A stretch of DNA of 64,000 bases from Alg239-R122 sp041746135 (GCA_041746135.1 JBGTHQ010000025.1:62001-126000); one strand, 5' to 3'; numbered from the stretch's first letter, positions 26,832 to 36,463 are shown. The notes: generated by a model from the letters alone, not told the origin. Numbers and translations are program-made.

Positions 26832-27875
26832 ATGCCGTTCAACCTGTTTACCCAAAGCACCACAGTCATAGCCCCCTATACCGGTTATCGCTCGGCCGAC
26901 CGGTTACACGTATCGGCCCGCGTGCTGCGCAGGAAAGCACAGAAGCAGGAGCAGCGGAGCGGAATTTCCAAATTCCTGCACTTGCTCAGTCTGTACGCCT
27001 CGCGCGAGGTTCGGGGCAAAAGAGTCACGCTGAAAGGATATGGCGAGCAGCAAACGCTTGCTTCCGACAGGGAGGGCTTCGTTCATTTCTCGCTCAATTT
27101 GGCAGATGCGCCGCTTGCCCGGCACGCCGCATGGGAAGAAGTCTTGCTGACACTATCGGACGTGGCGGATCACGTTCCCGTGCCCGCTCCCATCCTGGCG
27201 CCCGGTACCGATAACAGGCTGGGCATAATATCGGATATCGACGACACGATTATCGAGACCGGTGCGACCGATTTCCTGCGCAACTGGCGCCGGGTTCTGG
27301 CGGAACTGCCCGACGATCGCATCATGGTGCCGGGCTCGGCCGATATCTACCGCAGTCTGGGGGCGGCGTCGCGACCCGACACCGATGCGCAGCTGACCCG
27401 GCCTTTCTTCTATATTTCCTCTTCGCCGTGGAATCTTTACGGTTTTCTAAGCCGCTTTATGAAGATCAACAATATCCCGCCCGGCGTGCTGATGCTGCGC
27501 GACTGGGGTTTCAACCGCGAAACTTTGGGCAGCAAGAGTCACGGCGCGCACAAGCTTCGCCAAATCCACGAAATTCTGACATTCTACCCGGCCATGCACT
27601 TCATCCTGATCGGCGACGATACACAAGGCGACGCCCTCGCCTTCGCGCAGATTGTGGAGAAATATCCCCGCCGCATCGCCGCTGTATTCCTGCGAACTGC
27701 CGGAGACGAATTGTCGGGGCTGAAACGCGCGGCTGTGGAGGCCATCAAGGCGAGCAGTGTTCCAATCTGGACAGGGACTGCATTCGATGCCGGTCACGAA
27801 TTTCTCGCCAGTCTGAAACTGGAAGACATGCAGCAGCTTTCCGAAATCGTCGATACGATGGAAGAAACGGAATAA
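26832..27875 (+). CDS. App1-like phosphatidate phosphatase domain protein (DUF2183)
   Basis: The 347-aa protein carries a HAD-like phosphatase motif DIDDT with Asp135 and Asp137 in the DUF2183/App1 context (SDIDDTI, YISSSPWN, LIGDDTQGD). Family members dephosphorylate phosphatidate in yeast; in bacteria the role is unproven. There is no signal peptide, so it should be cytoplasmic. No strong ribosome site is seen before the ATG. It stands alone between hslU and a GFA-family gene. Confidence 0.87.
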   Translation: MPFNLFTQSTTVIAPYTGYRSADRLHVSARVLRRKAQKQEQRSGISKFLHLLSLYASREVRGKRVTLKGYGEQQTLASDREGFVHFSLNLADAPLARHAAWEEVLLTLSDVADHVPVPAPILAPGTDNRLGIISDIDDTIIETGATDFLRNWRRVLAELPDDRIMVPGSADIYRSLGAASRPDTDAQLTRPFFYISSSPWNLYGFLSRFMKINNIPPGVLMLRDWGFNRETLGSKSHGAHKLRQIHEILTFYPAMHFILIGDDTQGDALAFAQIVEKYPRRIAAVFLRTAGDELSGLKRAAVEAIKASSVPIWTGTAFDAGHEFLASLKLEDMQQLSEIVDTMEETE

Positions 27876-27941
27876 CCAGTTATTGAACTATTGTCGCAAA
27901 CCTGCTTTTGATAGGGTATTTCATCCACAGGATCTGACAAA

Positions 27942-28346
27942 ATGACTCAGTATTCAGGCACATGTCATTGCGGTGCGATCAGCTATACGATGACATCAGA
28001 CCCTTTGAACCACGCCCTTTGCCATTGTAGCGATTGCCGGGCTCACTCCGGTGCGCCGATGGTGGGCTGGGCCATGTTGCCAGTATCCCAGCTAGATGTG
28101 AGCGGCAGCCCTAAAATCTATCACTCTTCTACAAATGGCCGCCGCCATTTCTGCGCCGATTGCGGCACAGGTCTGTTTTACACAAATGAGGAGATGCTGC
28201 CCAGTCTGATCGATGTCCAGACGGCGACGCTGAAACATCCAGAAGCCCTGCCACCGCAGTTGCATATTCAAGTTGCAGAGCGGCTGAAATGGATGAAGAC
28301 TGCGCACGAGCTTCCCAAAATCGAGAGATATCCAAATCAGGCTTAA
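27942..28346 (+). CDS. GFA family zinc protein
   Basis: The 134-aa protein has the glutathione-dependent formaldehyde-activating (GFA) fold pattern: paired CHCG at residues 8-11, CHCSDCR near 30-36 and a CADCGTGLFY segment near 70-80 that bind two zinc ions. Most GFA homologues have no proven enzyme activity. An AGGAT ribosome site precedes the ATG. It is a single gene with no obvious partner. Confidence 0.87.
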   Translation: MTQYSGTCHCGAISYTMTSDPLNHALCHCSDCRAHSGAPMVGWAMLPVSQLDVSGSPKIYHSSTNGRRHFCADCGTGLFYTNEEMLPSLIDVQTATLKHPEALPPQLHIQVAERLKWMKTAHELPKIERYPNQA

Positions 28347-28423
28347 CCAATAGCTGTTCCGTCTCTCCGTACCCCATTATATAGTTTCTGAAGGATAAAT
28401 TTGGGCCTAAGGACGATAATATC

Positions 28424-29050
28424 ATGTCGGCCGAAACCATCCTGCTCTTCCTGATTACCGACTTGCTCTTCTGCCTGATGCCCGGACCGGTGACAATGGT
28501 GACCGTCGCACATGTATTTTCGGGTGGCATGAAAAACGCCTGGGGGCCGATAATCGGCGTGAACCTCGGCAATTTCATCTGGTATGGCTTGTCGGCTTTA
28601 GGGCTGATCACGCTAGCAGCTACGGCTCCTACACTGTATATGGCCTTACGCTATGTCGGCATCGTCTATCTGGTCTGGATGGGGGTATCTATGATCCGCG
28701 CGGACTCCGTTTTTGCGCGGCAGCCCGATCGCGCCCGCAGACTGCCCGGCCGTTTTTTCAAGGGACTCTGCAGCGGACTGGCCGTCCATATGTCCAATCC
28801 TAAGGCCCTGCTGTTCTATACAGCGTTCCTGCCGCAGTTCATCGATCCCGACAGGCCGATCGCGCCTCAGGTCCTGGTGTTCGCGATCCTGACAATATTC
28901 ACCGAAACATTCGGTCTGATATTCTATTCCATTATAGCCGCGCAAACCGCCAGACTCACGATCGCCTCCGGCAAGGCGAAATATCTGAGCCGCATATCCG
29001 GCACGGTGCTGCTGCTGGTGGCAGCTGCCATGCTGTTTATCAACCGATAA
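28424..29050 (+). CDS. LysE family amino acid exporter
   Basis: The 208-aa membrane protein has about six hydrophobic segments and the LysE/RhtB family signature, with an early PGPVTMVT motif (residues 19-26) and SNPKALLFY near residue 125. It should export an amino acid or related metabolite across the inner membrane; the substrate is not readable from sequence. Confidence 0.88.
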   Translation: MSAETILLFLITDLLFCLMPGPVTMVTVAHVFSGGMKNAWGPIIGVNLGNFIWYGLSALGLITLAATAPTLYMALRYVGIVYLVWMGVSMIRADSVFARQPDRARRLPGRFFKGLCSGLAVHMSNPKALLFYTAFLPQFIDPDRPIAPQVLVFAILTIFTETFGLIFYSIIAAQTARLTIASGKAKYLSRISGTVLLLVAAAMLFINR

Positions 29051-29242
29051 GCCCTACAGCTGTGTGATGTTGCAATACCAAGAAGCGCCGTGCCCGATCC
29101 GCACCCTATTTTTCTTAAAATGTCTGACAAATGCCGCAACATGAATTACAACAGTCACAGACCTGTTTTCATATTGGGTTCAGGCGCCATGGAAGACATG
29201 CTCGATATGACCATTTCTGTATCTCAGGCCGCGCCCGCCAAG

Positions 29243-30613
29243 ATGTTCAGGTTTTCGGCGATCCGCTATATCCGCCAGGCAATTGCTTTGTGCATAGCCC
29301 TTGCGCTCACCATCCAGCCGGCCGCAGCCCAGTCCATCCTGCGCGATGCCGAAACGGAGGCATTGTTTCAGGATATGGCAGCGCCGCTGATCAAGGCGGC
29401 AAAGCTGGATCCGCGCAATGTCGACATTATCCTGATCGGGGACAACAGTATCAACGCGTTCGTAGCCGGAGGACAGGCGGTCTATATTCACAGCGGGCTG
29501 ATCAACGCCGCGGAAAACGCGAACGAGGTGCAAGGCGTCATAGCCCATGAACTAGGCCATGTTGCGGGAGGCCACGTCATTCGCAGCAGCGATGGCATCA
29601 AAGAAGCGACCGGCATTACCCTGCTCAGTCTCGTACTGGGCGCGGCCGCGATCGCCGCGGGTGCCGGCGAGGCGGGCATGGGTATATTGGGTGTCGGGCA
29701 ACAGGCGGCGCTCGGCAAATATCTCGCATTTTCACGCACACAGGAATCAAGTGCCGACCTGGCCGGGTCCAGCTATTTGTCCGAAGCGGGCGTTAGCGGG
29801 CGCGGATCGCTGGCTTTTTTCAAAAAACTGCAGAACCTGGAATTCCGGCTCGCGATACCGCAGGAGGACAGCTACGGGCGCACCCATCCGCTTTCGGGTG
29901 AGCGTATCTCGGTATTGCAGGGGGTGTATGAAAAAGACCCCGCTTGGAATGCGAAAACCGATGCGGCACTCGAGGCGCGGTTCCAGCGTGTCAAGGCAAA
30001 GCTGCAGGGGTTCAGCGGCGACCCGGCGCAGACCATGCGCGAATATCCCGATTACAACACCACCATTCCGGCCCATTATGCCCGTGCCTATGCTTGGCAT
30101 AAATGGGCTTACCCCGACAAGGCGCTGGCCGAGGCCGATGCCCTGCTCGCCAAGGATCCGAAAGACCCGTATTTTCTGGAGCTCAAGGGGCAAATATTGC
30201 TTGAGTCCGGGAAACCGGAGCAAGCGATAGAGCCGCTGCGGGAAGCCGTGTTTCTGACAAACAACCAGCCCCTGATAGCCAGCCTGTTCGGACATGCGCT
30301 GGTCGCGACGGAACAGCCCACCAACTATGACGAGGCCGCCGTCGTATTGAAAGCCGCGGTGGCCAAGGACAACCAGAACCCGTTCGCATGGTATCAACTG
30401 GGTGTGATATATTCGCACCAGAATGACGAACCGCGTGCCCGGCTGGCCTCGGCCGAAGGCTTTGTGCTGGAACGCAACGCGCCGCTTGCGCTGCGCAACG
30501 CCACCGCTGCCATGGGTGCCTTGCCCGAAGGCAGCCCGGACTGGATCCGCGCACAGGATATTGCCATACTCGCCCGCATCGCCGTAGAGGAAAAAGGCAA
30601 GAAAAGACGCTGA
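29243..30613 (+). CDS. Periplasmic M48 metalloprotease with TPR domain (BepA-like)
   Basis: The 456-aa protein has a signal peptide (about 1-30), the zinc-protease motif HELGH at residues 102-106 and a downstream ESSAD segment giving the third ligand, then a C-terminal TPR array (about 280-456). BepA-type proteases check assembly of outer membrane proteins such as LptD. The start is uncertain: 29243 leaves a clean signal peptide, while in-frame ATGs at 29189, 29198 and 29207 lie upstream. It begins a three-gene envelope group with a DsbA-like lipoprotein and a second M48 protease. Confidence 0.9.
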   Translation: MFRFSAIRYIRQAIALCIALALTIQPAAAQSILRDAETEALFQDMAAPLIKAAKLDPRNVDIILIGDNSINAFVAGGQAVYIHSGLINAAENANEVQGVIAHELGHVAGGHVIRSSDGIKEATGITLLSLVLGAAAIAAGAGEAGMGILGVGQQAALGKYLAFSRTQESSADLAGSSYLSEAGVSGRGSLAFFKKLQNLEFRLAIPQEDSYGRTHPLSGERISVLQGVYEKDPAWNAKTDAALEARFQRVKAKLQGFSGDPAQTMREYPDYNTTIPAHYARAYAWHKWAYPDKALAEADALLAKDPKDPYFLELKGQILLESGKPEQAIEPLREAVFLTNNQPLIASLFGHALVATEQPTNYDEAAVVLKAAVAKDNQNPFAWYQLGVIYSHQNDEPRARLASAEGFVLERNAPLALRNATAAMGALPEGSPDWIRAQDIAILARIAVEEKGKKRR

Positions 30614-30644
30614 CCACCCATTCCATCAGATACTGGATATTATT

Positions 30645-31445
30645 TTGAAAAGCCTGAAACAGAATTTCGACCACTTCTCCGTCAAGCGGGGCGCCTTCTT
30701 TGCTGCAGCGTCACTGGCGCTGAGCGCGTGCGGAACCTCCACCAGCGCGCAAACTGAGCCCGTCGATTCCGATGCCGCCGCCATAGCTGCCGGTTTCGAC
30801 GAGAATGATCGCAAAGCGGTCGAAGCGATTGCCCGCCAGTATATTCTCGACAATCCGGAAATCATCACCGAAGCGATCCAGATTTTGCGGCAGCGCCAGA
30901 CGGCCGAGCAACTGGAGCGTATTCGGGGTCAGATCGAAACGCCTTATGAAAGCGCATGGGCGGGCAACCCGAACGGGGATGTCACGATCGTGGAATATTC
31001 AGACTATGGCTGTGGCTATTGCGCGCAAAGCGTCGCCGATGTTGCGAAAATCCTGGCCGAAGACAAGAACCTGAAAGTCGTGTTCCGCGAACTGCCGATC
31101 CTGTCGGACGAAAGCGGACAGGCTGCGGCGATGTCGCTGGCGGCCGCGAAGCAGGGCAAATTTTATGCGTTTCACAAGGCCATGTTTGCCGGCGGCAAGC
31201 CCAGCGCAGCTACGATAGCGGCTGCGGCGCGAACGGCGGGCATCGATATGACCGCCGCCAATGCCTTCATATCCAGTCCGGAAGCGCGCGCGCAGATCGA
31301 ACAGAACCTGCAGGCCGCCCGCCAGCTTGAATTTTCCGGCACGCCCAGCTGGGTTATCGGCGACCTGACCTATAACGGTGCTTTGGGGGTCGATGGGTTG
31401 CGCGACGCCGTGGCGAAAGCACGTTCGGCAAACAGCGGCAAGTAA
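30645..31445 (+). CDS. DsbA-family thiol-disulfide lipoprotein
   Basis: The 266-aa protein starts with TTG at 30645; no in-frame ATG lies earlier. A lipobox LSAC puts the lipidated Cys near residue 29. A helical region (about 50-100) precedes a thioredoxin-fold domain with the active-site CGYC at 123-126 and a cis-Pro region GTPSW near 228. It should oxidise or isomerise disulfides in the periplasm, tethered to a membrane. It lies between two M48 protease genes, 31 bases after the first. Confidence 0.9.
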   Translation: MKSLKQNFDHFSVKRGAFFAAASLALSACGTSTSAQTEPVDSDAAAIAAGFDENDRKAVEAIARQYILDNPEIITEAIQILRQRQTAEQLERIRGQIETPYESAWAGNPNGDVTIVEYSDYGCGYCAQSVADVAKILAEDKNLKVVFRELPILSDESGQAAAMSLAAAKQGKFYAFHKAMFAGGKPSAATIAAAARTAGIDMTAANAFISSPEARAQIEQNLQAARQLEFSGTPSWVIGDLTYNGALGVDGLRDAVAKARSANSGK

Positions 31446-31451
31446 GCATTG

Positions 31452-32495
31452 ATGATTTTTCTCGGGGTCACATCCCACGCAAGACGAACCTTGGGCGCGG
31501 CAATGGCTCTGGCCTGCCTCGGGACCATTCCGGTGCACGCGGATGAATCCGGTGAGCAGACGGCCGCCTTTGCCGAACTTCAGCGGTTCGATGCCAGACT
31601 GCTCGACACGGGCCACCGTCTTGCCGTCGCGAATGCCGAGTATTGCCGCGATACGCACATGACGGCGGGTGTGTCGTTGCACGACATCGCACAATATCAG
31701 GATCGCGAGTCGGCCAGGGCCGCATTCGGTTTCGCGCGCGATATCGCCGTATTGGCGGTTGCCGATGCCAGCCCTGCTCAGGCAGCGAAAATCCAGGCAA
31801 ACGACGCGATTGCCGGGATTAACGGCAGCGATCCGCTGGGAACAGATATGCGCGCAGACAAAAGACTCGTGCAGAATAGCTACGAACGCATCGCCGGAGT
31901 GCTGGATTTGTGGGACGCCGCGCTTGATGCCGGTCCGATCGATGTAACAGTGGCTGATGGCACGGGTCAGCTGCGCAATGTCCGGATTGTGCCGGAAAAA
32001 GCATGCAGATCGCGCTTTCAGATCGTACCGAGCAAGAATTTCGACGCGTCGGCGGATGGCCAAGTGATTACGATCAGCACACAAATGATGAACTATGTTG
32101 CCAGCGAAGACGAACTGGCCGCCATTGTCGCGCATGAATTCGCCCACAATATGCTCCGCCATCTGCAGCGATTGGAGGAGGCAGGACATGCTGGCGGGCT
32201 GATGGCCATGTTCGGCCGTAACGCGCGTTTGACAAAGCAGACCGAGATCGAGGCAGATCGCCTGTCGGTCTGGCTGATGGCCAATGCGGGTTATGATCCC
32301 GCCGGTGCCATTCGCTTCTGGCAGCGCTATGGCAAAGAGCATGGACAAGGCATATTTTCGGCGCCCACCCATTATCGCTACAAAAAGCGGGTCAGGTTGT
32401 TCGAAGAGGAAATTGCCAAAATGGCTACGATGCCGCGCGGAACCAAAGGATATGCACCGCCGCTGTTGACCGGCGCCTTTGCCGAACTCGAATAA
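31452..32495 (+). CDS. PDZ-containing M48-like metalloprotease
   Basis: The 347-aa protein has a signal peptide (about 1-30), a degenerate PDZ-like region near residues 92-172, then the zinc motif HEFAH at 228-232 with a downstream TEIEADRLS that provides the third ligand. The order PDZ then protease differs from the TPR-bearing protease two genes upstream. A TTG three bases earlier also opens the frame. It follows the DsbA-like gene by six bases, so the three form one probable operon. Confidence 0.85.
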   Translation: MIFLGVTSHARRTLGAAMALACLGTIPVHADESGEQTAAFAELQRFDARLLDTGHRLAVANAEYCRDTHMTAGVSLHDIAQYQDRESARAAFGFARDIAVLAVADASPAQAAKIQANDAIAGINGSDPLGTDMRADKRLVQNSYERIAGVLDLWDAALDAGPIDVTVADGTGQLRNVRIVPEKACRSRFQIVPSKNFDASADGQVITISTQMMNYVASEDELAAIVAHEFAHNMLRHLQRLEEAGHAGGLMAMFGRNARLTKQTEIEADRLSVWLMANAGYDPAGAIRFWQRYGKEHGQGIFSAPTHYRYKKRVRLFEEEIAKMATMPRGTKGYAPPLLTGAFAELE

Positions 32496-32498
32496 TGG

Positions 32499-33101
32499 CT
32501 ATTTGCTGACGCTTGCGTAAATCGAATTGATCGGCCGTGCCATGACGCGCATCACCATCGGTTCGAAAAATTCCAGCGGCAGGCTTTCATAATCGGGATC
32601 GAACGCAGCCTGATCGTATTTCTCACAGAATTGCGCGCACGCATCAAAATGTTCATGATCGCGATATTGCTCGCGCATGTCGCGATCCTGACCCAGATAA
32701 TGGAAGAAATAATAGCCCTGAAAAATCCCGTGTTTTTCGCAGATCCAGTGCAGTTCCTCGCTGACGAATGGCTTGATGATAGCTGCGGCCACGTCGGGAT
32801 GGTTATAACTGCCCAGCGTGTCGCCGATATCGTGTAACAGGGCCATCACCACATATTGCTCTTCGCGACCGTCGCGGTGTGCGCGTGTCGCAGTTTGCAG
32901 GCTGTGCTGAAGGCGGTCGATGGGAAAGCCGCCATAATCGCCTTCGAGCAGCTTGAGATGTTCCAGCACCCTTGCGCCCACTTTGCCCGCGAACGGACCG
33001 AAATGACCGGCAATCAGCTCCCAGTCCTCTCGTGTTCCTTCCGTCATGGCGGGAAATTTCGCCCGTATTTCCTTGTTTTTGATCTTGGTTTGCTCGTTCA
33101 T
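32499..33101 (-). CDS. HD-domain phosphohydrolase
   Basis: The 200-aa protein carries an HD domain with the order H...HD...D, seen as LQHSLQTATRAH, LLHDIGDTLG near residues 90-100 and further His/Asp residues. It could hydrolyse nucleotides or other phosphate esters. The start at 33101 is preferred since GGAGAG precedes it with correct spacing; a longer frame is open upstream. It is divergent from the sensor kinase gene and converges on the M48 protease gene with three bases between stop codons. Confidence 0.85.
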   Translation of the reverse strand: MNEQTKIKNKEIRAKFPAMTEGTREDWELIAGHFGPFAGKVGARVLEHLKLLEGDYGGFPIDRLQHSLQTATRAHRDGREEQYVVMALLHDIGDTLGSYNHPDVAAAIIKPFVSEELHWICEKHGIFQGYYFFHYLGQDRDMREQYRDHEHFDACAQFCEKYDQAAFDPDYESLPLEFFEPMVMRVMARPINSIYASVSK

Positions 33102-33216
33102 CCGATCGCTCTCCATCACCGTTATTTTATATGGCAATACACCATCGCGCACTAAATTGGAAAGGGCAGCATCAAAATCTGTTCGCTTTGCGCAAAAATC
33201 GGTAAGGAGAGACAAT

Positions 33217-34380
33217 ATGGCCGTTCTTCCTTTCAAGCCCCGCCCGTTTTTTGCCAATAAAAACCGCGCTTTCTGGAATCTTCAGCTGGCCGGATGGGTA
33301 GGTGCGATGGTGTTGCGCGCGGGTCAGGGGCTGGTCAACGGTCAGCAACCCGGATTTCTGGTCGTCGTGCTCGTCGCGACGATCACCGGCTATTCCGCAT
33401 CCCTTGTACTGGCCGTTATCTATCGCTATCTCATCAATCTGCGTCCGTTGCTCACTTGGTCGGTAACGGGTGCCGCCCTGATCGTCATGGCGTCGGTCTG
33501 TTCGTTGCTCGACGCATGGGTCCTCACGATTTACAGACAGGATTCCGAAGCGACGATCAGCGGTATCGCGCTCGGGACCATGTACCTCAATCTCGCGCTT
33601 CTGGGCGCATGGTCCGGACTCTATTACGCGATCAACTTTTTCCTGCAGGTCGAAGAACAGGCAGATCAGCTGATGCGATTGGAGAGTCAGGCGACCAGCG
33701 CGCAACTGGCCATGCTGCGCTACCAGCTCAATCCGCATTTCCTGTTCAATACGCTTAACAGCATCTCCACCCTCGTTCTGCTCAAACAGACCGAACCGGC
33801 CAACGCGATGCTATCACGGCTGTCATCCTTCCTGCGCTATACCCTGGTCAACGAGCCGGCTGGCCGCGTCACCGTGAAGCAAGAGGTGGAAACGCTCAAA
33901 CTCTATCTCGATATAGAAAAGATGCGGTTCGAAGAGCGACTGCGTACGGCTTTTTACATCGATGACCAAGTTGGCAATGCGTTGCTGCCCTCGCTGTTGT
34001 TACAACCGCTTGTCGAGAACGCGATCAAATACGCCGTCACAGTGCAGGAAAGCGGGGCTGACATAACCGTTTCGGCTCAACTGGTCTTGAAGAAGCTGCG
34101 CATCACCGTCTCTGATACCGGCCCCGGATTGCAAACCAAGGGTCACCGCAGCATGATGCGGCAGGATGGAAAGGCAGCGAAAACCCCCGTTGCGCAAACG
34201 GGTACCGGCGGTGAAGCGGCGGGATCTTCGACTGGCCTGGGGCTTGCGAATATCCGCGATCGTCTGGGTCAGGCCTATGGTGAAAAACACAGTTTCGATA
34301 CCCGCTCTTCCCCCCAGGGCGGATTCTCGGTTATCATAGAAATTCCTTACGAAACGCGGGAAAAAAGGCAAATGACATGA
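33217..34380 (+). CDS. LytS/YehU-type sensor histidine kinase
   Basis: The 387-aa protein has about four N-terminal membrane segments (about 20-150), then a His_kinase domain with the phosphoacceptor His in QLNPHFLFNTLNSIS near residue 176, and a HATPase domain with LVENAIKYAV and a GLGLANIRDRL motif. It lacks a periplasmic sensor domain, so it probably senses through its membrane part. AAGGAGA precedes the ATG. It is coupled by ATGA to its LytTR regulator. Confidence 0.93.
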   Translation: MAVLPFKPRPFFANKNRAFWNLQLAGWVGAMVLRAGQGLVNGQQPGFLVVVLVATITGYSASLVLAVIYRYLINLRPLLTWSVTGAALIVMASVCSLLDAWVLTIYRQDSEATISGIALGTMYLNLALLGAWSGLYYAINFFLQVEEQADQLMRLESQATSAQLAMLRYQLNPHFLFNTLNSISTLVLLKQTEPANAMLSRLSSFLRYTLVNEPAGRVTVKQEVETLKLYLDIEKMRFEERLRTAFYIDDQVGNALLPSLLLQPLVENAIKYAVTVQESGADITVSAQLVLKKLRITVSDTGPGLQTKGHRSMMRQDGKAAKTPVAQTGTGGEAAGSSTGLGLANIRDRLGQAYGEKHSFDTRSSPQGGFSVIIEIPYETREKRQMT

Positions 34381-35177
34381 CGATACGCACGATTTTGGTC
34401 GACGATGAGAAACTGGCAATCCAAGGTATGCAGTTGCGTCTCGAAAAGCATGAGGATGTCGAAATCATAGACACATGCATGAACGGCCGGGAAGCCATTC
34501 GCAAGATCAAGACGCTCAAACCCGACCTCGTGTTTCTCGATATCCAGATGCCCGGCTTTGACGGATTTTCGGTGGTGAAAGGCGTCATGGAAATCGAACC
34601 GCCCCTGTTCGTATTCTGCACCGCCTATTCCGACCATGCACTGCGCGCTTTCGAGGCGGAGGCGATCGACTATCTGATGAAACCGGTCGAATCCGACCGG
34701 CTCGCCGATGCGCTGGAGCGCGTGCGCACGCGTATTGCAGAAAAACGGGGTGCCGAAGAAGTCGAGAAACTGAAAAACGTCCTGGCCGAAGTCGCACCCG
34801 ATGCGATGGAGGAATTCGAGGACGATGACGAGCCCTCCACTTTCAGCCGGTATGAAAAGCTCATCAACATCAAGGATCGCGGCCAGATTTTCCGTGTCGA
34901 CGTCGACACAATCGAGCGGATCGACGCGGCCGGCGACTATATGTGTATCTACACCGCCGACAATTCGCTGATCCTGCGCGAAACGATGAAGGATCTGGAA
35001 AAACGGCTTGATCCACGCAACTTCCAGCGTGTGCATCGCTCGACAATCGTTAATTTGGGGCTAGTCCGTCAGGTCAAGCCCCACACCAATGGCGAATGTT
35101 TTCTGGTGCTCGAATCAGGCGCGCAGGTAAAGGTCAGCCGCAGCTACCGCGAAGTCGTGGCAAGGTTCGTGCACTGA
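34377..35177 (+). CDS. LytTR-family response regulator
   Basis: The 266-aa protein has a receiver domain with phosphoacceptor Asp55 in FLDIQMPG, a linker rich in acidic residues (about 125-160) and a C-terminal LytTR DNA-binding domain. It is the partner of the upstream kinase, since the genes overlap by four bases. Targets are not visible here; LytTR regulators bind direct repeats upstream of genes. Confidence 0.94.
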   Translation: MTIRTILVDDEKLAIQGMQLRLEKHEDVEIIDTCMNGREAIRKIKTLKPDLVFLDIQMPGFDGFSVVKGVMEIEPPLFVFCTAYSDHALRAFEAEAIDYLMKPVESDRLADALERVRTRIAEKRGAEEVEKLKNVLAEVAPDAMEEFEDDDEPSTFSRYEKLINIKDRGQIFRVDVDTIERIDAAGDYMCIYTADNSLILRETMKDLEKRLDPRNFQRVHRSTIVNLGLVRQVKPHTNGECFLVLESGAQVKVSRSYREVVARFVH

Positions 35178-35223
35178 TTGCCTGCCTTGCCCAGTAAAAT
35201 GGGGCGAGATGGCGAGCGAAAGA

Positions 35224-35544
35224 TCAGTTGGCATTCTGTTCCGCCTGAGCGCGATCGATTTCTTCCTGAAATCTCTCTTGAAACTCGGGCGAAGAAAATG
35301 CTGACGCGAATATCGTGACCCACGCGATGCAAATCAGCGTGCCGATAATGCCCGTGATGATTCCTGTCATGGCGGCTTTTTTGCCGCCCGGTTTGCGCCG
35401 TGCGACGAAACCCAGGATCACCGCCAGCGGACTCAATACCCACGAAATTATGCCGATGGCGGGAATTATTGAAAGTATCAGTCCGATAATGCCGGTTATC
35501 ATTGCGCCGGTGGCCAAACCGTTGGATTCGTTTTGCATTTCCAC
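35224..35544 (-). CDS. DUF4190 small membrane protein
   Basis: The 106-aa protein has two hydrophobic segments (about 12-45 and 57-85), with the GLATGAMITGIIGLILS and VLSPLAVILGFVARRKPGG pattern of the DUF4190 family, then a charged Gln/Glu-rich tail. The role is unknown. GTG at 35544 is chosen because AGGGG stands about seven bases ahead; an ATG two codons later is the alternative. Confidence 0.78.
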   Translation of the reverse strand: MEMQNESNGLATGAMITGIIGLILSIIPAIGIISWVLSPLAVILGFVARRKPGGKKAAMTGIITGIIGTLICIAWVTIFASAFSSPEFQERFQEEIDRAQAEQNAN

Positions 35545-35678
35545 AGATCATCCCCTTTATTTCTCCTACCAGCTTAAATCGCTGACGAAATAGGTCAAGA
35601 TGGATTGCAATGAAGTTGCGGTAGCCATGAATATTTGCACTGCCACAAATTTAAGCCGGAATGTCTCCGATATTGCCG

Positions 35679-36134
35679 CTATCGCCGCGAGGCGAAAAAA
35701 TCCCGCAACAATTTAGCGGCTTCATCTGCGCATATTCCGCTATAGACTTCCGGCTTGTGCAGGCTTGTTGCATGATTGAACACGCGCGGGCCATGCTCAA
35801 TGCCGCCGCCTTTGGGATCGCTGGCGCCGTAATAAAGGCGCCCGATACGGGCATGCGAAATAGCCCCCGCACACATTGCGCAGGGCTCCAAAGTCACCCA
35901 CAAATCGCAGCCCCTCAGCCGCTCCGTACCCATTTTCGCCGCGGCAGTGCGAATCGCCAGTATCTCGGCATGTGCGGTAGGATCGTTCAATTCTCGAGGC
36001 CGGTTATAACCCGCTGCGATGACGAGCCCATCTTTGATCACCAGCGCCCCAATCGGCACTTCCCCACGATCTCCCGCCTGGCGGGCGAGTTCGATGGCTT
36101 GGTGCATGTATTTCTGGGCATTCAGCAATGGCAT
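35679..36134 (-). CDS. tadA: tRNA-specific adenosine deaminase TadA
   Basis: TadA converts wobble adenosine 34 of tRNA-Arg to inosine. The 151-aa protein has the zinc ligands His55, Cys85 and Cys88, with catalytic Glu57 (HAE and PCAMC motifs), and a C-terminal helix that contacts the RNA. The length is typical. It lies alone, reading away from the Pmp3-type gene. Confidence 0.94.
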   Translation of the reverse strand: MPLLNAQKYMHQAIELARQAGDRGEVPIGALVIKDGLVIAAGYNRPRELNDPTAHAEILAIRTAAAKMGTERLRGCDLWVTLEPCAMCAGAISHARIGRLYYGASDPKGGGIEHGPRVFNHATSLHKPEVYSGICADEAAKLLRDFFASRR

Positions 36135-36184
36135 GTTCGTTCCTAGAACGAATTTTCACCCCGCGTCCACTGCAGTTCTGGTCG

Positions 36185-36355
36185 TTACACGGTCTGTTTG
36201 CTCACGAGCAGCACATATAGTGCGAACAATATGCCGGGCACATAGCCCAGCAATGTAAGAACCAGGCAAATCCAGAAATTCTTGCTGATCCCTTCGTCGA
36301 GGGCAACACCCAGGGGCGGTAACAATATGGCGAGTATTATTTTTAATATAATCAT
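36185..36355 (-). CDS. Pmp3/YqaE family small membrane peptide
   Basis: The 56-aa protein has two membrane segments and the PMP3 pattern, with ILAILLPPLGVAL near the start and FWICLVLTLLGYVPG in the middle. The family is linked to osmotic and cold stress and membrane potential. The ATG at 36355 gives the normal family length; the frame is open further upstream but without homology. Confidence 0.87.
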   Translation of the reverse strand: MIILKIILAILLPPLGVALDEGISKNFWICLVLTLLGYVPGILFALYVLLVSKQTV

Positions 36356-36434
36356 GAGAACTCCTGTTTCATGATGCTTACGTTTTGGCAGAACCAATAG
36401 TTCCGCGTTTATGACATTTTTGCGCCTCTAGTTC

Positions 36435-36463
36435 TTGACCTGCACCAACATCGGCGCTATTGA
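36435..36463 (+). promoter_or_regulatory. Probable sigma-70 promoter of rpmB
   Basis: TTGACC at 36435-36440 and TATTGA at 36458-36463 with a 17-base spacer form a good housekeeping promoter, about 39 bases before the rpmB ATG. Confidence 0.6.

Noticed and set aside
30999..32372. 457-codon antisense frame opposite the DsbA-like and PDZ-M48 genes
   Set aside because: It crosses two real genes and encodes no recognisable domain.
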